Shown: positions 9,293 to 18,674, counted from the stretch's first letter. The stretch is 64,000 nucleotides of DNA from Candidatus Choladousia intestinavium (GCA_018712785.1 DVGK01000043.1:38212-102211), one strand, 5' to 3'. Made by a program: numbers and translations. The notes: a model not told the origin generated them from the sequence alone.

Positions 9293-10000
9293 ATGAGAAA
9301 GTTTTTTGACATGGATAATCCCTTTTTCCGCACTTTGGGAAAGCTGGCGGATCTTATGATTTTAAATGTGCTTTTTATCCTCTGCAGCATTCCCATTGTC
9401 ACCATCGGAGCCTCCCTCACGGGCATGTATTATGTAACCTTAAAGATTGCCGAAAACGAAGAAGGGTATATTGCCAGAAGCTTCTTCAAATCTTTTAAAC
9501 AGAATTTCCGCCAGGCAACAGTCATCTGGCTGATCGCCCTCGGCCTTGGCATCGTATTCGGCCTGGATTTCTATATTCTCTCAGCCGCCGAAGGCACTCT
9601 GTTTGACATCGTGAAGATGGCCATTACGGCGACGCTGATTCTGTATCTGATTACATTAATTTATGTATTTCCGACTCTCGCCAGATTTTATAATACCATC
9701 CGGGGAACCATCCGGAACGCTTTCCTTATGTCGGTGGCAAATTTACCCAGAACCTTCCTGGCTCTGGTGATTACCGTCGGTTCTGTACTGATAACCTTTC
9801 TGAACGGCTATACCCTGGTTTACGGGCTTTTGATCTGGATTCTGGCCGGTTTTTCTTTGGTTGCTTATGCGAATTCTTTTCTGATTAAAAAGATTTTCGC
9901 AAAATACTCGCCTCAGGAGCCGGAAACCGACCCGGACGCCTGGGACGCGGACGCTTCCGCCGCCGAAAGCCTGGAAGACCAGTCCGGAAACGCGCAGTAA
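9293..10000 (+). CDS. YesL/DUF624 family membrane protein
   Basis: This 235-residue protein begins MRKFFDMDNPFFRTLGKLADLM, the usual DUF624 opening, and then runs through about five or six hydrophobic helices (roughly 20-42, 75-95, 100-125, 140-190). The acidic C-terminal tail (about 207-235) is cytoplasmic-looking. YesL-like proteins are often found beside carbohydrate ABC transporters and two-component sensors, but their function is unknown. Here the gene stands alone on the plus strand between ileS and a coiled-coil gene. The ribosome binding site is weak (GAAAG), so translation may be low. Confidence 0.85.
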   Translation: MRKFFDMDNPFFRTLGKLADLMILNVLFILCSIPIVTIGASLTGMYYVTLKIAENEEGYIARSFFKSFKQNFRQATVIWLIALGLGIVFGLDFYILSAAEGTLFDIVKMAITATLILYLITLIYVFPTLARFYNTIRGTIRNAFLMSVANLPRTFLALVITVGSVLITFLNGYTLVYGLLIWILAGFSLVAYANSFLIKKIFAKYSPQEPETDPDAWDADASAAESLEDQSGNAQ

Positions 10001-10337
10001 TCTGCCGGCCGCGAAAGACATCGGGTCCGCGGAAGCAAAAAGTATTCAATACAAAAATTATTCAATACAGATAGGTATTCCCAATTTTACATCTGATATG
10101 CTCCCTTTCATGCAGCAGGCTTTCATTCCTCGCTTGCCTGCGGCCGCTGGGGAGCATTTCTGCTTTAGAGGTATTTTCATTTTATCTATTGAGTTTTGCC
10201 TGCCGTCTCTCTGTCGCCCACAAAATATCCTGATCAGATGCTTTATATTTTATTTATTTAATATTTAGCCGAAAGCACTGTACGTTTCAATCGTTATGTG
10301 ATATAATACAAATATTAAAGTGAAAGGAGGGAAGCAT
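10001..10337 (+). promoter_or_regulatory. Intergenic region with extended -10 promoter for the coiled-coil gene
   Basis: The 337-base gap is AT-rich towards its right end. TATAAT at 10302-10307 is preceded by TGA, giving an extended -10 element; no good -35 is seen. ATTCAATACA occurs twice near 10045 and 10062. A strong AGGAGG at about 10325-10330 serves the ATG at 10338. Nothing else was recognised. Confidence 0.55.
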
Positions 10338-10901
10338 ATGACCATCAACGAAAAACTAGATCTGATTCTGGAAAATATTGGAATTCTGGGGAAGCGCACA
10401 GATCAGCTCGGAGACCGTTTGGTTCAACTTGAAAACCGTTTGGGGCAGCTTGAAGACCGCATAATTCTGCTCGAAAAGCGCATGGTTCAGCTCGAAGACC
10501 GCATGGTTCAGCTCGGAGACCGCATGGTTCAGCTCGGAGACCGCATGGTTCAGCTCGGAAACCGCATGGTTCAGCTCGAAGACCGCATGGTTCAGCTCGA
10601 AGACCGCATGGTTCAGCTCGAAGACCGCATGGTTCAGCTTGGAGACCGTATGGGTCGGCTGGAAGAACGCATGGATCAGTCGGAAGACCGCATAAACACT
10701 CTGGCCGATATGATAGCTAAAAATCATCAGCTGCTGGAAGAGTTTTATGTAAGGCAAAAAGAATTTAATACAGATCTGCTCGACCGGTTTGCCATTATTG
10801 ATGGCAAACTGGAAATGCAGGGAAATCAGATCGCCCGAAACGCGTCTATCATCAAGGCATATTATCCGCCGGGCACTTCACCTCTTGCCGAACCGGCATA
10901 G
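10338..10901 (+). CDS. Heptad-repeat coiled-coil protein of unknown function
   Basis: The 187-residue product is nearly all coiled coil. From about 25 to 118 it is built of seven-residue units of the form RMVQLED or RMVQLGD, roughly ten in near-perfect tandem, with hydrophobic residues at the a and d positions. The tail (about 120-175) is also helical (EEFYVRQKEFNTDLLDRF) and ends in a Pro-rich stretch. There is no signal peptide or membrane helix. The start is the ATG after AGGAGG; an upstream GTG in frame overlaps that site and is rejected. The family is not recognised; it resembles bacterial coiled-coil proteins whose repeat number varies between strains. Confidence 0.75.
   Translation: MTINEKLDLILENIGILGKRTDQLGDRLVQLENRLGQLEDRIILLEKRMVQLEDRMVQLGDRMVQLGDRMVQLGNRMVQLEDRMVQLEDRMVQLEDRMVQLGDRMGRLEERMDQSEDRINTLADMIAKNHQLLEEFYVRQKEFNTDLLDRFAIIDGKLEMQGNQIARNASIIKAYYPPGTSPLAEPA
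10481..10655 (+). repeat. Tandem 21-bp repeats inside the coiled-coil gene
   Basis: About eight copies of a 21-base unit (CGCATGGTTCAGCTCGAAGA plus one base, with minor variation of GAA/GGA) follow each other without gaps. Each encodes one seven-residue heptad. Such arrays can change copy number by slippage or recombination without breaking the frame. Confidence 0.85.
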
Positions 10902-11002
10902 ATTAATCCTTATTTTTTTACGCAGTGCTGTATCTGTTTGGACAGAATCTAGCAGCCAAAAGCTTATACAAAACAGGTCAAATAGATACAGTAATCTGCG
11001 CA

Positions 11003-11695
11003 TCAGACTTCAACCGGAACATACCGGTCGATCTCCAGAGAGTCAGCCGTCACTTTGCAGTCAACTGCCAGAATCTGAACGCCCGCTGCGGCTGCGCGTC
11101 TCAAAGCTTCGCCAAACGCGGGGTGCGTTTGATCATTGGGCACTACTTTTTTAATTTCCTTCATTTGAACCACAAACAGCAGGTAAGCTTCATATCCCAT
11201 TTTTACAGCATGAACCAGTTCTTCCAGATGACGTACTCCCCGTTCCGTAGGCGCATCCGGAAAGGATGCTGTTCCCCCATTCTCCAGAGTCACTCCTTTG
11301 ACTTCCATATAACACCGGCGTCCTCCGTCTTCAATGTAAAAATCCAGACGGGAATCTCCAAAACGAACCTCTCGCTGCACCTTAGCCTCTGAAGAAAAAA
11401 GACTTCCCCGGCGGAGCCATTCTTCCGCCGCCTCATTTGGCGCCTGAGAATCCATGTTAATCAACATTATTCCGCTTTCCGTTTCTTTTTCCACACTGAT
11501 CAGATCGAACCGGGTTTTTCTTCCTTTTTTATCCTGACAGGAAAGAAAACATAAAGTTCCTGAAATCAAAAGCTCCCTGCATCTTCCTGTATTCTTCACA
11601 TGTACCGTTTCTCTTCTTCCTTCAATCTCTACCTCCGCTACAAAGCGGTTCTGGCGCCGGATAAATTTCCCGCTGCAAATATTTTCATACTTCAT
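11003..11695 (-). CDS. sfsA: SfsA family protein (sugar fermentation stimulation homologue)
   Basis: At 230 residues this matches the family length. Recognisable stretches are the N-terminal FIRRQNRFVAEVEIEGR with HVKNTGRCRELL, and the central DFYIE...CYMEVKGVTLE...FPDAPTERGVRHLEEL, which resembles a restriction-endonuclease-like core. SfsA was named for its effect on maltose metabolism in Escherichia coli and is reported to bind DNA; its true role remains unclear. The ATG at 11695 has GGAG six bases upstream and is preferred to an extension that would overlap the ROK gene. It lies downstream of the ROK regulator and may be read with it. Confidence 0.93.
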   Translation of the reverse strand: MKYENICSGKFIRRQNRFVAEVEIEGRRETVHVKNTGRCRELLISGTLCFLSCQDKKGRKTRFDLISVEKETESGIMLINMDSQAPNEAAEEWLRRGSLFSSEAKVQREVRFGDSRLDFYIEDGGRRCYMEVKGVTLENGGTASFPDAPTERGVRHLEELVHAVKMGYEAYLLFVVQMKEIKKVVPNDQTHPAFGEALRRAAAAGVQILAVDCKVTADSLEIDRYVPVEV

Positions 11696-11720
11696 TCTTT
11701 CTCCAATGTCCTTCTTCGTT

Positions 11721-12944
11721 TTAAATTTTTTCATCCACAAATTCGAAAGCGTCCTGCATCACTAAGGCCGCCGCCCCCATAGCTCCCAGATTTCGTCCGA
11801 ATTCTGAGGCAACGATTTCCAGATTTGCGCTGTTTTCCTCTATTGTGTCCTGCCTAACAATTTCCCTCACCTGATCCAGCAGGAGATCCCCGATCTCAGC
11901 CAGCTCACCGAACAAAACAATTTTTTTAGGCGCGAAAATATTCACCAGCATTCCGATGGCATCTCCCATAAATCCTCCAATCTGCTTAAGCAGCTTCAGA
12001 GAATCCTCATGCCCGCGCCGTACGGATTCCACAAATACAGACATTGTAATCAAGTCCGGATCCCCTCCGGTCATTTCCTGAATCTCCTTAAATCTCCCTA
12101 CATAGATTCCATCTATAATTTTATTGACGACAGCCACGTCTGATATCTCAGAGTTCAGACATCCGTAGCGGCCGCAGGAGCAGAGACGGCTTCCCCCTTT
12201 AATTTTTACATGTCCAAGCTCGCCGGAGTATCCGTACGTACTGCTTACCGGCTGATTATTAATAATCGGAATCAATCTGGCTCCGGAACGGATGGATATA
12301 AACAGCATATCCTCGCACTTTCCATGGTAAACCAGCCACTTATACGCATAAATCATTACATTTATATTGTTATCCATGTAACAGGGAATATTAAATTCAT
12401 CTTCAATGATCTTTTTTATGGGAATATTTTTCCAATCCTCGATATGATCATAGAATACCGCAACCCCTGTCTTTTTATTGCTGTACCCGGGAACTCCCAA
12501 ACCAATTCCGATCACTTTTTCTTTAGATAATTCTAAATAATCCAGCGTTTTTCTGATTATGCTTTTTACCAGTCCTATAACATCCTTTGCCCTTTTATGC
12601 TGGCCGCTGATTTTTTCATCCCCGCTGAAAACCAGCTTCCCCGTAAAATCAAGTACCACGCACCATACCCGGTACCGGTTAAATTCCACTCCCACAAAAT
12701 ATCCCCACTGAGCATTGAGCCTGAGCCACACAGGCTTTCTTCCTATTCTTACATCATTGCACTGTTCCTCATAAATCTGATTCTTACTGATCATTTCGTC
12801 TATAGCATTTAATACGGTTGTCATACTATAGGCAGTGATTTTCTTAATGTCATTTCTGGAAACATTTTCATTAAGGCGAATAATACTTAACATTTTATTC
12901 TTTTGATACTGTTTTCTGCTTTCCAATATAGATTCACTGCTCAT
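11721..12944 (-). CDS. ROK family transcriptional regulator (NagC/XylR type)
   Basis: The 407-residue protein has an N-terminal winged helix-turn-helix (about 15-75, including NENVSRNDIKKITAYSMTTV) joined to a ROK sugar-kinase-like domain. The domain has GIGLGVPG, the ExGH motif in GELGHVKI and the zinc-binding CSCGRYGCLN, in which the usual glutamate after GCL is asparagine. The helix-turn-helix makes it a regulator rather than a kinase. It follows a six-gene sugar cassette on the same strand and likely responds to that sugar or its phosphate. A palindrome overlaps its promoter, consistent with autoregulation. The ATG at 12944 follows GGAGG. Confidence 0.9.
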   Translation of the reverse strand: MSSESILESRKQYQKNKMLSIIRLNENVSRNDIKKITAYSMTTVLNAIDEMISKNQIYEEQCNDVRIGRKPVWLRLNAQWGYFVGVEFNRYRVWCVVLDFTGKLVFSGDEKISGQHKRAKDVIGLVKSIIRKTLDYLELSKEKVIGIGLGVPGYSNKKTGVAVFYDHIEDWKNIPIKKIIEDEFNIPCYMDNNINVMIYAYKWLVYHGKCEDMLFISIRSGARLIPIINNQPVSSTYGYSGELGHVKIKGGSRLCSCGRYGCLNSEISDVAVVNKIIDGIYVGRFKEIQEMTGGDPDLITMSVFVESVRRGHEDSLKLLKQIGGFMGDAIGMLVNIFAPKKIVLFGELAEIGDLLLDQVREIVRQDTIEENSANLEIVASEFGRNLGAMGAAALVMQDAFEFVDEKI

Positions 12945-12980
12945 ATCTCGTCCTCCGTCAGGCAATAGCTTTCTCCTAAA

Positions 12981-13018
12981 ATACTTTTAGTATATCAGAA
13001 ACATTCCAGTATTGTAAA
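12981..13018 (-). promoter_or_regulatory. ROK gene promoter with overlapping palindrome
   Basis: TTTACA (13013-13018) and TATACT (12989-12994) are 18 bases apart on the minus strand. ATACTTTTAGTAT (12981-12993) is a palindrome with 5-base arms covering the -10 and start region, a plausible operator for the ROK protein itself. Confidence 0.55.
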
Positions 13019-13191
13019 TTTTTTTCAAAAGAACCGCCGCAATACTACAAAGCGGCAATATACCTTATCGCGGCGTGTGCCCCCCGCCCGAAGGGCCCTT
13101 CCTATAGAAAAAAAGAGCCGACACATCAGGCCGTCGATCAATCATCACACCTGTGCAGCAGCTCCCTTTTAAAATATTTTTTTATTTTCAA

Positions 13192-14682
13192 TTAAATCTG
13201 CAGGTTTTTTCCTTTTTCCATGATCCCTTTATACTTTTCATAGAGTTCCTGCCATTTCTGTCTTTCTTCCGGTTCATATGCTTTCATAGCAAAAGAATAT
13301 GCCGACAGCTCTCTCATCTCCTCCACAGAAGCGACTTCTCCTGTCCCATACAGCTGAGTCAGAAGATTTCCGTACAAAGTAGCATAGGGCATTCCTGCCA
13401 GAACCGCGCTTCCGAAGGCGTTGCTGATCAGCTGCATCAGAAGCTCATTTCTGGTACCGCCGCTGATCACATTGATCTCCCTGAAATTTAACCCAGCCTC
13501 ACCGAAGGCCGCGCCGTAATATCTGGTTTTCAATGCAATGCTTTCGTAAATGCTTCGGATGAATTCCCCATCTTCCGACAGTTCACGCTGTCCTGTCTTT
13601 TTAAAATACAAGTTCATCTTTTCGCAGAAATCGCCGCCTGCATCTACAAACAGATCCGCCTCAACATCAAACCAGGGAACCTGCTCTTTGACCTCCCTGG
13701 CCATACAGATCATCTCTTCATGGGTAAGGGTCTGACCCTGTTCTTTTTTTGTCCGCATGTATTCATTAATATGCCAGCAGGCAGAGAAATCACGGTAAAC
13801 GATTTTCCTGCGGCTGATACCGCCGGTATTTTTCAGTCCTTTTCTATACGCAGTATCGTTTACAAATACCTGTTCCCGTTCCACACCCATATTAATGTTG
13901 GTCCCCACGCTAATATACAGCTTTTCCGGTCCAAAACCAGGGATCGCCGCTACTGCCGAAGCCGTATCATGCCCTACTGCGGCAATCAGTTTCGTCTGTC
14001 GGCTTCCGGTTTCCACTTTTACCCGGTCCGACAGAATTCCTTTTACCGTCCCCGGATCAATAATTTTCGTATAAATCCTGTCCGGAATGGAAAAGCGGGC
14101 AGCAACCTCCCTGCTCCATTCCTCCTGCGTCGTCTCCATCAGACAGGATGTACCGGCAATTGTCATCTCCGAAGTCTTTTCCCCTGTAAGAAAATACCCC
14201 AGAAGATCCGGCAAAAGCAGCATAGTATCTGCATTCTGCAGAATCGGATTCTGTTCTGTAACGTACGAATACAGCTGCGGAAGAGTATACGTACGGTTGC
14301 ACTGACATCCGGTCAGAAAGAAAAGCTCCTTTCTGTCCATTACCCGTTCCATATCCTGCAGAACCGCAGAAGTTCTCTGGTCCCGGTAATGGTAGACCGG
14401 TTCCAGAAGTCTCCCCTGCCTGTCAAGCAGTCCATAGCTGGCGCCCCATGTGTCTATTCCCAGCGTATCAGGGTCTCCATATTTTCCCGTAAAATAAGCC
14501 AGGCCATCCACAATGGAATGATACAGCGCAAATAAATCCCAGTATAGAGCCGTTCCGATATCCACAGGGCGATTCGGAAAATCCCTATACTCCTCCACAG
14601 ACAGCTTCCTGCCGTCATATACCCCCAGCGCCATCTTGCCGCTGCTGGCGCCTATATCGACTGCCGCCGTCTTTTTCCCCAT
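13192..14682 (-). CDS. FGGY-family carbohydrate kinase, rhamnulokinase-like
   Basis: This 496-residue kinase shows the FGGY fold: an N-terminal phosphate-binding loop (DIGASSGK, about 9-16), the substrate region GIDTWGASYGLLD (about 75), and a C-terminal ATP-site stretch INVISGGTRNELLMQLISNAF. DIGASSG and PNRPVDIGTALYWD resemble rhamnulokinase (RhaB), which phosphorylates L-rhamnulose; other ketose substrates are possible. It starts one base after the stop of the class II aldolase gene, so kinase and aldolase are probably consecutive steps: ketose to ketose 1-phosphate, then cleavage. AGGTGA precedes the ATG at 14682. Confidence 0.85.
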   Translation of the reverse strand: MGKKTAAVDIGASSGKMALGVYDGRKLSVEEYRDFPNRPVDIGTALYWDLFALYHSIVDGLAYFTGKYGDPDTLGIDTWGASYGLLDRQGRLLEPVYHYRDQRTSAVLQDMERVMDRKELFFLTGCQCNRTYTLPQLYSYVTEQNPILQNADTMLLLPDLLGYFLTGEKTSEMTIAGTSCLMETTQEEWSREVAARFSIPDRIYTKIIDPGTVKGILSDRVKVETGSRQTKLIAAVGHDTASAVAAIPGFGPEKLYISVGTNINMGVEREQVFVNDTAYRKGLKNTGGISRRKIVYRDFSACWHINEYMRTKKEQGQTLTHEEMICMAREVKEQVPWFDVEADLFVDAGGDFCEKMNLYFKKTGQRELSEDGEFIRSIYESIALKTRYYGAAFGEAGLNFREINVISGGTRNELLMQLISNAFGSAVLAGMPYATLYGNLLTQLYGTGEVASVEEMRELSAYSFAMKAYEPEERQKWQELYEKYKGIMEKGKNLQI

Positions 14683-14683
14683 A

Positions 14684-15388
14684 TCAGTCACCTTTAATTC
14701 TTCTCTTTTCCCTGTTTTCCTTATAAATCTCAAAGAAACGATCGACCTCATCTCTTCCAAGAGATTTTTCTTTTCCGATGATATATTTTGTAATCAAAAT
14801 CTGCTCGGCAAGGGCCTCGCACGCTTCTACCACATTCATGGCATCTTCCACCGTTTTGCCTACGGCAAGACTTCCATGATTTCCCAGAAGGACGATCCTG
14901 TACCCTTCTGCCAGATACGGCTCCGCCATAGTCAGAATATATTTGGTTCCCGGAGCTCCATATGGCACACATGGAATTCTGTGGAAATTCCCCATCATCT
15001 CCGGAAAGGCTTCCGTCTCAATATCCAATCCCGCCATAGAAAAAGCCGTCAGAATCTTGGAATGACTATGTACCACACCGGCTACGTCCCACCCGTTTTC
15101 TTCGCAGATGTCATAAGCCATTGTATGCATAATAATTTCAGACGTTTCTTTCATTCCCCAGATTCTTTTTCCATTTTCATCTACAACCGCAATTTTTTCA
15201 GGAGTCAGTATTCCTTTATTTTGTCCGGTAGGGGTAATATAAATTTTTCCATCCTTTTTGGTTGAAATATTGCCTGCAAAGGAATTTACAAGTCCCTTTT
15301 CATCCATTCTTTTGGCTACAAACAGTACTTCATGAATCGCTTCTTCTGAAATTCCCAGCTCAAGCATTTTTTCTTTCATATTGTCCAT
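14684..15388 (-). CDS. Class II aldolase/adducin family protein (fuculose-phosphate aldolase-like)
   Basis: The 234-residue enzyme has the class II aldolase metal site: H107 and H109 in VVHSHS, H171 in LLGNHGS, and a catalytic glutamate at about 84 in TSEIIMH. Family members use zinc to split ketose 1-phosphates into dihydroxyacetone phosphate plus an aldehyde; FucA and RhaD products are L-lactaldehyde. It lies between sugar permease genes and an FGGY kinase, so it should act on that kinase's product. Members of the family can also be epimerases (AraD), so the reaction is not certain. The ATG at 15388 has GAGGG nine bases upstream. Confidence 0.85.
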   Translation of the reverse strand: MDNMKEKMLELGISEEAIHEVLFVAKRMDEKGLVNSFAGNISTKKDGKIYITPTGQNKGILTPEKIAVVDENGKRIWGMKETSEIIMHTMAYDICEENGWDVAGVVHSHSKILTAFSMAGLDIETEAFPEMMGNFHRIPCVPYGAPGTKYILTMAEPYLAEGYRIVLLGNHGSLAVGKTVEDAMNVVEACEALAEQILITKYIIGKEKSLGRDEVDRFFEIYKENREKRRIKGD

Positions 15389-15433
15389 ATTAATCTGCCC
15401 TCTCTTTTCTTAAAGTTTTCTAAGAATTAATTA

Positions 15434-16276
15434 TCATGTCTTCTCAGCTCCGGCTGTCAGACCCTCAATCAGCTGCTTCTGACAGAAAATATACAGGATG
15501 ATAACCGGAATGACACTGATTACAACCATGGGGAAAATCTGTTCTATATTAAATAAAAAAGCAGACAGATTGTTCTGAAGTACCACCGTGGCTGTCCTCT
15601 GATCTCCGCTGAGGAAAATCAGGGGCATATAAAAGTCGTTATAGATTGTCAGTCCTGAAGTTAAGGCCACCGTTCCGAAGATCGGTTTTGACAGAGGCAT
15701 CATGATTCTGGCAAATATTGTAAATTCATTTGCACCGTCAATTTTGGCGCTCTCTGCCAGCGATTCCGGAAGCTTCGCAAAAAAACGCATAAACAGGAAA
15801 GAGGCCAGCGATAAGTTTCCAATATAGATCAGAATAAGCCCCCAGGGTGTATTCACAAGATGCATGGCATTGATCACTCTGAAGTTAATCAATACACCCA
15901 GCTGTATCGGAAACATCATTCCCAGCAGTATAAATGTCTGCAGAAAGCCTTTCCCTTTAAATTCATATCTGGCATACCCGTATGCCAGCATAGAAGACAC
16001 AATCAAGAGTCCTACAATCGACACTCCTGTAATGAAAATACTGTTCCCCATGGCCCGCAGGAAATTACTTTCCGTAAGCACTTCTATATAATGACTGAAA
16101 TCCAAAGATTTTGGCAGAGAGAAAATGTCCGTTACAATTTCCGTACCACTTTTAAAAGAGGAAATAAGCGTTATATATAGAAGAAGGACAATAATCGAAC
16201 TGTACATCAGGCACAGGATTGTCACCAGCCAGCTTTTATGCTTCAGCTTCTTTTTTAATCCTAATTTCTTTTTCAT
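15434..16276 (-). CDS. Carbohydrate ABC transporter permease, MalG type
   Basis: This 280-residue membrane protein has six helices and the EAA-type loop contacting the ATPase, seen as LPESLAESAKIDGANEFTIFARIMMPLSKP. It is one of two CUT1-type permeases for an imported sugar, with the MalF-like partner just upstream. I chose the ATG at 16276, which has AGAAGG nine bases before it; an upstream in-frame ATG at 16327 overlaps the previous stop in ATGAATAA and could be used through translational coupling. No ATPase gene is in the cassette, so a shared MsmX-type ATPase is implied. Confidence 0.92.
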   Translation of the reverse strand: MKKKLGLKKKLKHKSWLVTILCLMYSSIIVLLLYITLISSFKSGTEIVTDIFSLPKSLDFSHYIEVLTESNFLRAMGNSIFITGVSIVGLLIVSSMLAYGYARYEFKGKGFLQTFILLGMMFPIQLGVLINFRVINAMHLVNTPWGLILIYIGNLSLASFLFMRFFAKLPESLAESAKIDGANEFTIFARIMMPLSKPIFGTVALTSGLTIYNDFYMPLIFLSGDQRTATVVLQNNLSAFLFNIEQIFPMVVISVIPVIILYIFCQKQLIEGLTAGAEKT

Positions 16277-16319
16277 ATCCATCACCCTTCTGCTTATATC
16301 AACCTCATCCATGAGATTT

Positions 16320-17255
16320 TTATTCATTCCATACTTTAATTTTCCCTAAAGCAAAATTCATCAGGGAGGTGAAAATCAGAATAAACACAAAGGTTACTGT
16401 CCCGATTGTCGCCGCATAGCCGAGATCAATATTCAGGCTGCTGGCTGAGCCGCTGCCGAAGGCCGTCCTGTAAAAATACATATTTACAAAATCAAGAGTA
16501 CCGTCCGCGCCGCCAAAAGTTCCCGCCAGCATATAGGGAAGGTCAAAAAGCGTAATACCCCAGATAATATCAAGCACCAGCACATTCGTCATACCCGGCC
16601 CGATATCCGGAAGAATCACATATAAAAACTGTTTGAATCTTCCTGCCCCGTCAATCATTGAGGCTTCTATGGTTTCGTGTGAAACCCCTTTCATGCTGGA
16701 AAGAATAATCAGCATACCGATAACCGCGCTGGACCAGATCGCCAGTCCTACAAGAATCGGAAAAGCCATGTTGGAATCTGCCAGCCATCCCGGAACCGCA
16801 GTTCTGGGAACACCCAGAGCAATCAGAACTTTATTTACAATTCCAAAGCTGGCATTAAAAAATATGGTGGCAAAGAATGCGATAACAGCCGTACTCAGGA
16901 CATACGGCAGGAAAAACATGGCCTGAAAGAATTTGTGCCACCGGATTTTGGAATACAGCAAATAAGCAGTTCCCACCTGGATTGGCACAACAATAAAGTA
17001 CTCACATAAAATAAATTTAATATTATTTCCAAATGCGTTCCAATATGTGGAGGCGTTCTCCGGATTCATAAACAATTTCGTAAAATTGTCAAGCCCCACA
17101 AAAGAGATCTCTCCCACTCCATTCCAGGAGGCAAAGCTGAGGAAGAAATTCGCAATCAGCGGTACAATCATAAATGCACAATAAAAAATCAGCCCCGGGA
17201 GCATAAACCATATATATGGTCTGTGTTTTTTCTTTTTCTTAACTGCTTTTTCCAT
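16320..17255 (-). CDS. Carbohydrate ABC transporter permease, MalF/UgpA type
   Basis: The 311-residue protein has a basic N-terminus (KAVKKKKKHRP) and about six membrane helices. The coupling loop reads SHETIEASMIDGAGRFKQFLYVILP, the usual EAA motif of CUT1 sugar permeases. With the MalG-like gene it should form the membrane channel for the sugar delivered by the binding protein encoded upstream. GAGGG lies before the ATG at 17255; a longer frame to 17336 lacks a ribosome binding site. Confidence 0.92.
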   Translation of the reverse strand: MEKAVKKKKKHRPYIWFMLPGLIFYCAFMIVPLIANFFLSFASWNGVGEISFVGLDNFTKLFMNPENASTYWNAFGNNIKFILCEYFIVVPIQVGTAYLLYSKIRWHKFFQAMFFLPYVLSTAVIAFFATIFFNASFGIVNKVLIALGVPRTAVPGWLADSNMAFPILVGLAIWSSAVIGMLIILSSMKGVSHETIEASMIDGAGRFKQFLYVILPDIGPGMTNVLVLDIIWGITLFDLPYMLAGTFGGADGTLDFVNMYFYRTAFGSGSASSLNIDLGYAATIGTVTFVFILIFTSLMNFALGKIKVWNE

Positions 17256-17360
17256 ATAATCCCTCATTTCCATGCTGATTTTATTTCCCGGGGAAGCACA
17301 GGTGTCCTGTCCTTCCCCAAGAGTAATGTCAGACATTGTCTGCCGGATCTCACTTCATTT

Positions 17361-18674
17361 TTAACCTACATTTGCCTGTACGTTGTCACAGAATTCCTGA
17401 GCATCCAGAGAGCCGCTGAATACACTCATAATATTGGCCTGGAAATAATCCTCAGCAGCTGTGCCGTACTGGAATACTTTCTCCTCGTTAGAAGCAATCA
17501 GAGTATCTGCCTCACCGATTTCTGTTGCAATCGGATCATCAGAAGGTGTTTCCTCCAGTGAAGGAATGGATGCGTTAGAATTAATATAAGTCTGCTGTCC
17601 TTCAGCCGTAGCCATCCACTGTACGAACATAATAGCCGCTTCAAGATTTTCAGAATTCGGATTGATGCTGTAGCCGCCGTTTGCAGTAATACATGCATAG
17701 ATCTGTCCATCCGCGTCATTCGCCAGTTTGAATACGTCAAAATTCAGATTCTCATTCGCTTCCCGGATCGTTGACAGAAGCCAGGAACCGCAGATGATCA
17801 TTCCTGTGCTGCCGGTAGCGAATTCCATGCAGGCCGCGTTCGCATCGTTAGCGGTAGAACTGATGGAGAAATATCCTTTCTGGTTCCATTCAGCCAGTTT
17901 CTGAAGGGCTGCTACGTTTACTTCTTCATTGAATTCAGCAGTTCCTTCTCCCAGTCTTGTAAAGAAGTCCGGGCCGCCCTCCTGCGTGCATACCAGGAAA
18001 TCCCACACGTGCATTACAGACGCCCAGTCTGTTCCCGCCAGAGTCAGAGGTACGATACCGTCCTCCAGCATCTGATCACAGAGAGCTTCAAATTCGGCAA
18101 CTGTAGTTGGAACTTCATAACCATTTTCCTCAAAAATATCTGTATTATAATATACGGTTCTGGTATCAATACTTGAGGTAGGCACGGCATAGAGAGTATC
18201 ATCTACATAGCAGATGTTGCTTACCATAGTAGGCTCTCCGTCCGGCTCAAACAGAGACATATCTACCACATCCGTCAAATCCATGGCATTACCGGCATCT
18301 ACCATAGATTCCAGGGTTGAATTTTTAGTTCCCAGCGTCCAGTAAACATCTGGTCCGTTTCCAGACTGGAAAGCCGTGGAAAGAGCTGTATAATATGTGC
18401 CCTCAGCCTGTGACTCATAGCTGAAATCGATGTTCGGATATCTTTCCTGCAGCACATCAATATAGGCTTCCGCGCATACGCCTCTCTCAGAGGTCCCCTC
18501 CCAGATTACCAGCGATCCGCTGAGAGATTCATCCACTTCCGCCTCTGCTGCCGCTTCCGTTGCTGCCTCCGTTGCCGCCTCTGTCTCCTCCGCAGCAGCC
18601 GGAAGGATTGTCCCTGCCACCATCAGCCCGGACATTGCAGTTGCCAGTAAAGCTCTCGTCCATCTTTTTTTCAT
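17361..18674 (-). CDS. Extracellular sugar-binding protein (family 1) without a lipobox
   Basis: The 437-residue protein has a Sec signal (1-28, ending LPAAAEE), a low-complexity Ala/Glu/Thr linker (30-48), then the family 1 solute-binding fold starting LVIWEGTSERG and including SGNGPDVYWTLG and VDDTLYAVPTSS. It captures the sugar outside the cell for the two permeases downstream. Gram-positive binding proteins are normally lipoproteins, but there is no cysteine at the cleavage region; the product is predicted to be released or held by other means. The start follows GGAGG. The ligand is not predictable. Confidence 0.9.
   Translation of the reverse strand: MKKRWTRALLATAMSGLMVAGTILPAAAEETEAATEAATEAAAEAEVDESLSGSLVIWEGTSERGVCAEAYIDVLQERYPNIDFSYESQAEGTYYTALSTAFQSGNGPDVYWTLGTKNSTLESMVDAGNAMDLTDVVDMSLFEPDGEPTMVSNICYVDDTLYAVPTSSIDTRTVYYNTDIFEENGYEVPTTVAEFEALCDQMLEDGIVPLTLAGTDWASVMHVWDFLVCTQEGGPDFFTRLGEGTAEFNEEVNVAALQKLAEWNQKGYFSISSTANDANAACMEFATGSTGMIICGSWLLSTIREANENLNFDVFKLANDADGQIYACITANGGYSINPNSENLEAAIMFVQWMATAEGQQTYINSNASIPSLEETPSDDPIATEIGEADTLIASNEEKVFQYGTAAEDYFQANIMSVFSGSLDAQEFCDNVQANVG

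Noticed and set aside
10356..10757. Open frame opposite the coiled-coil gene with HAVFELN repeats
   Set aside because: It is the complement of the 21-bp repeat array and has no ribosome binding site; the plus frame has AGGAGG and a good heptad pattern.
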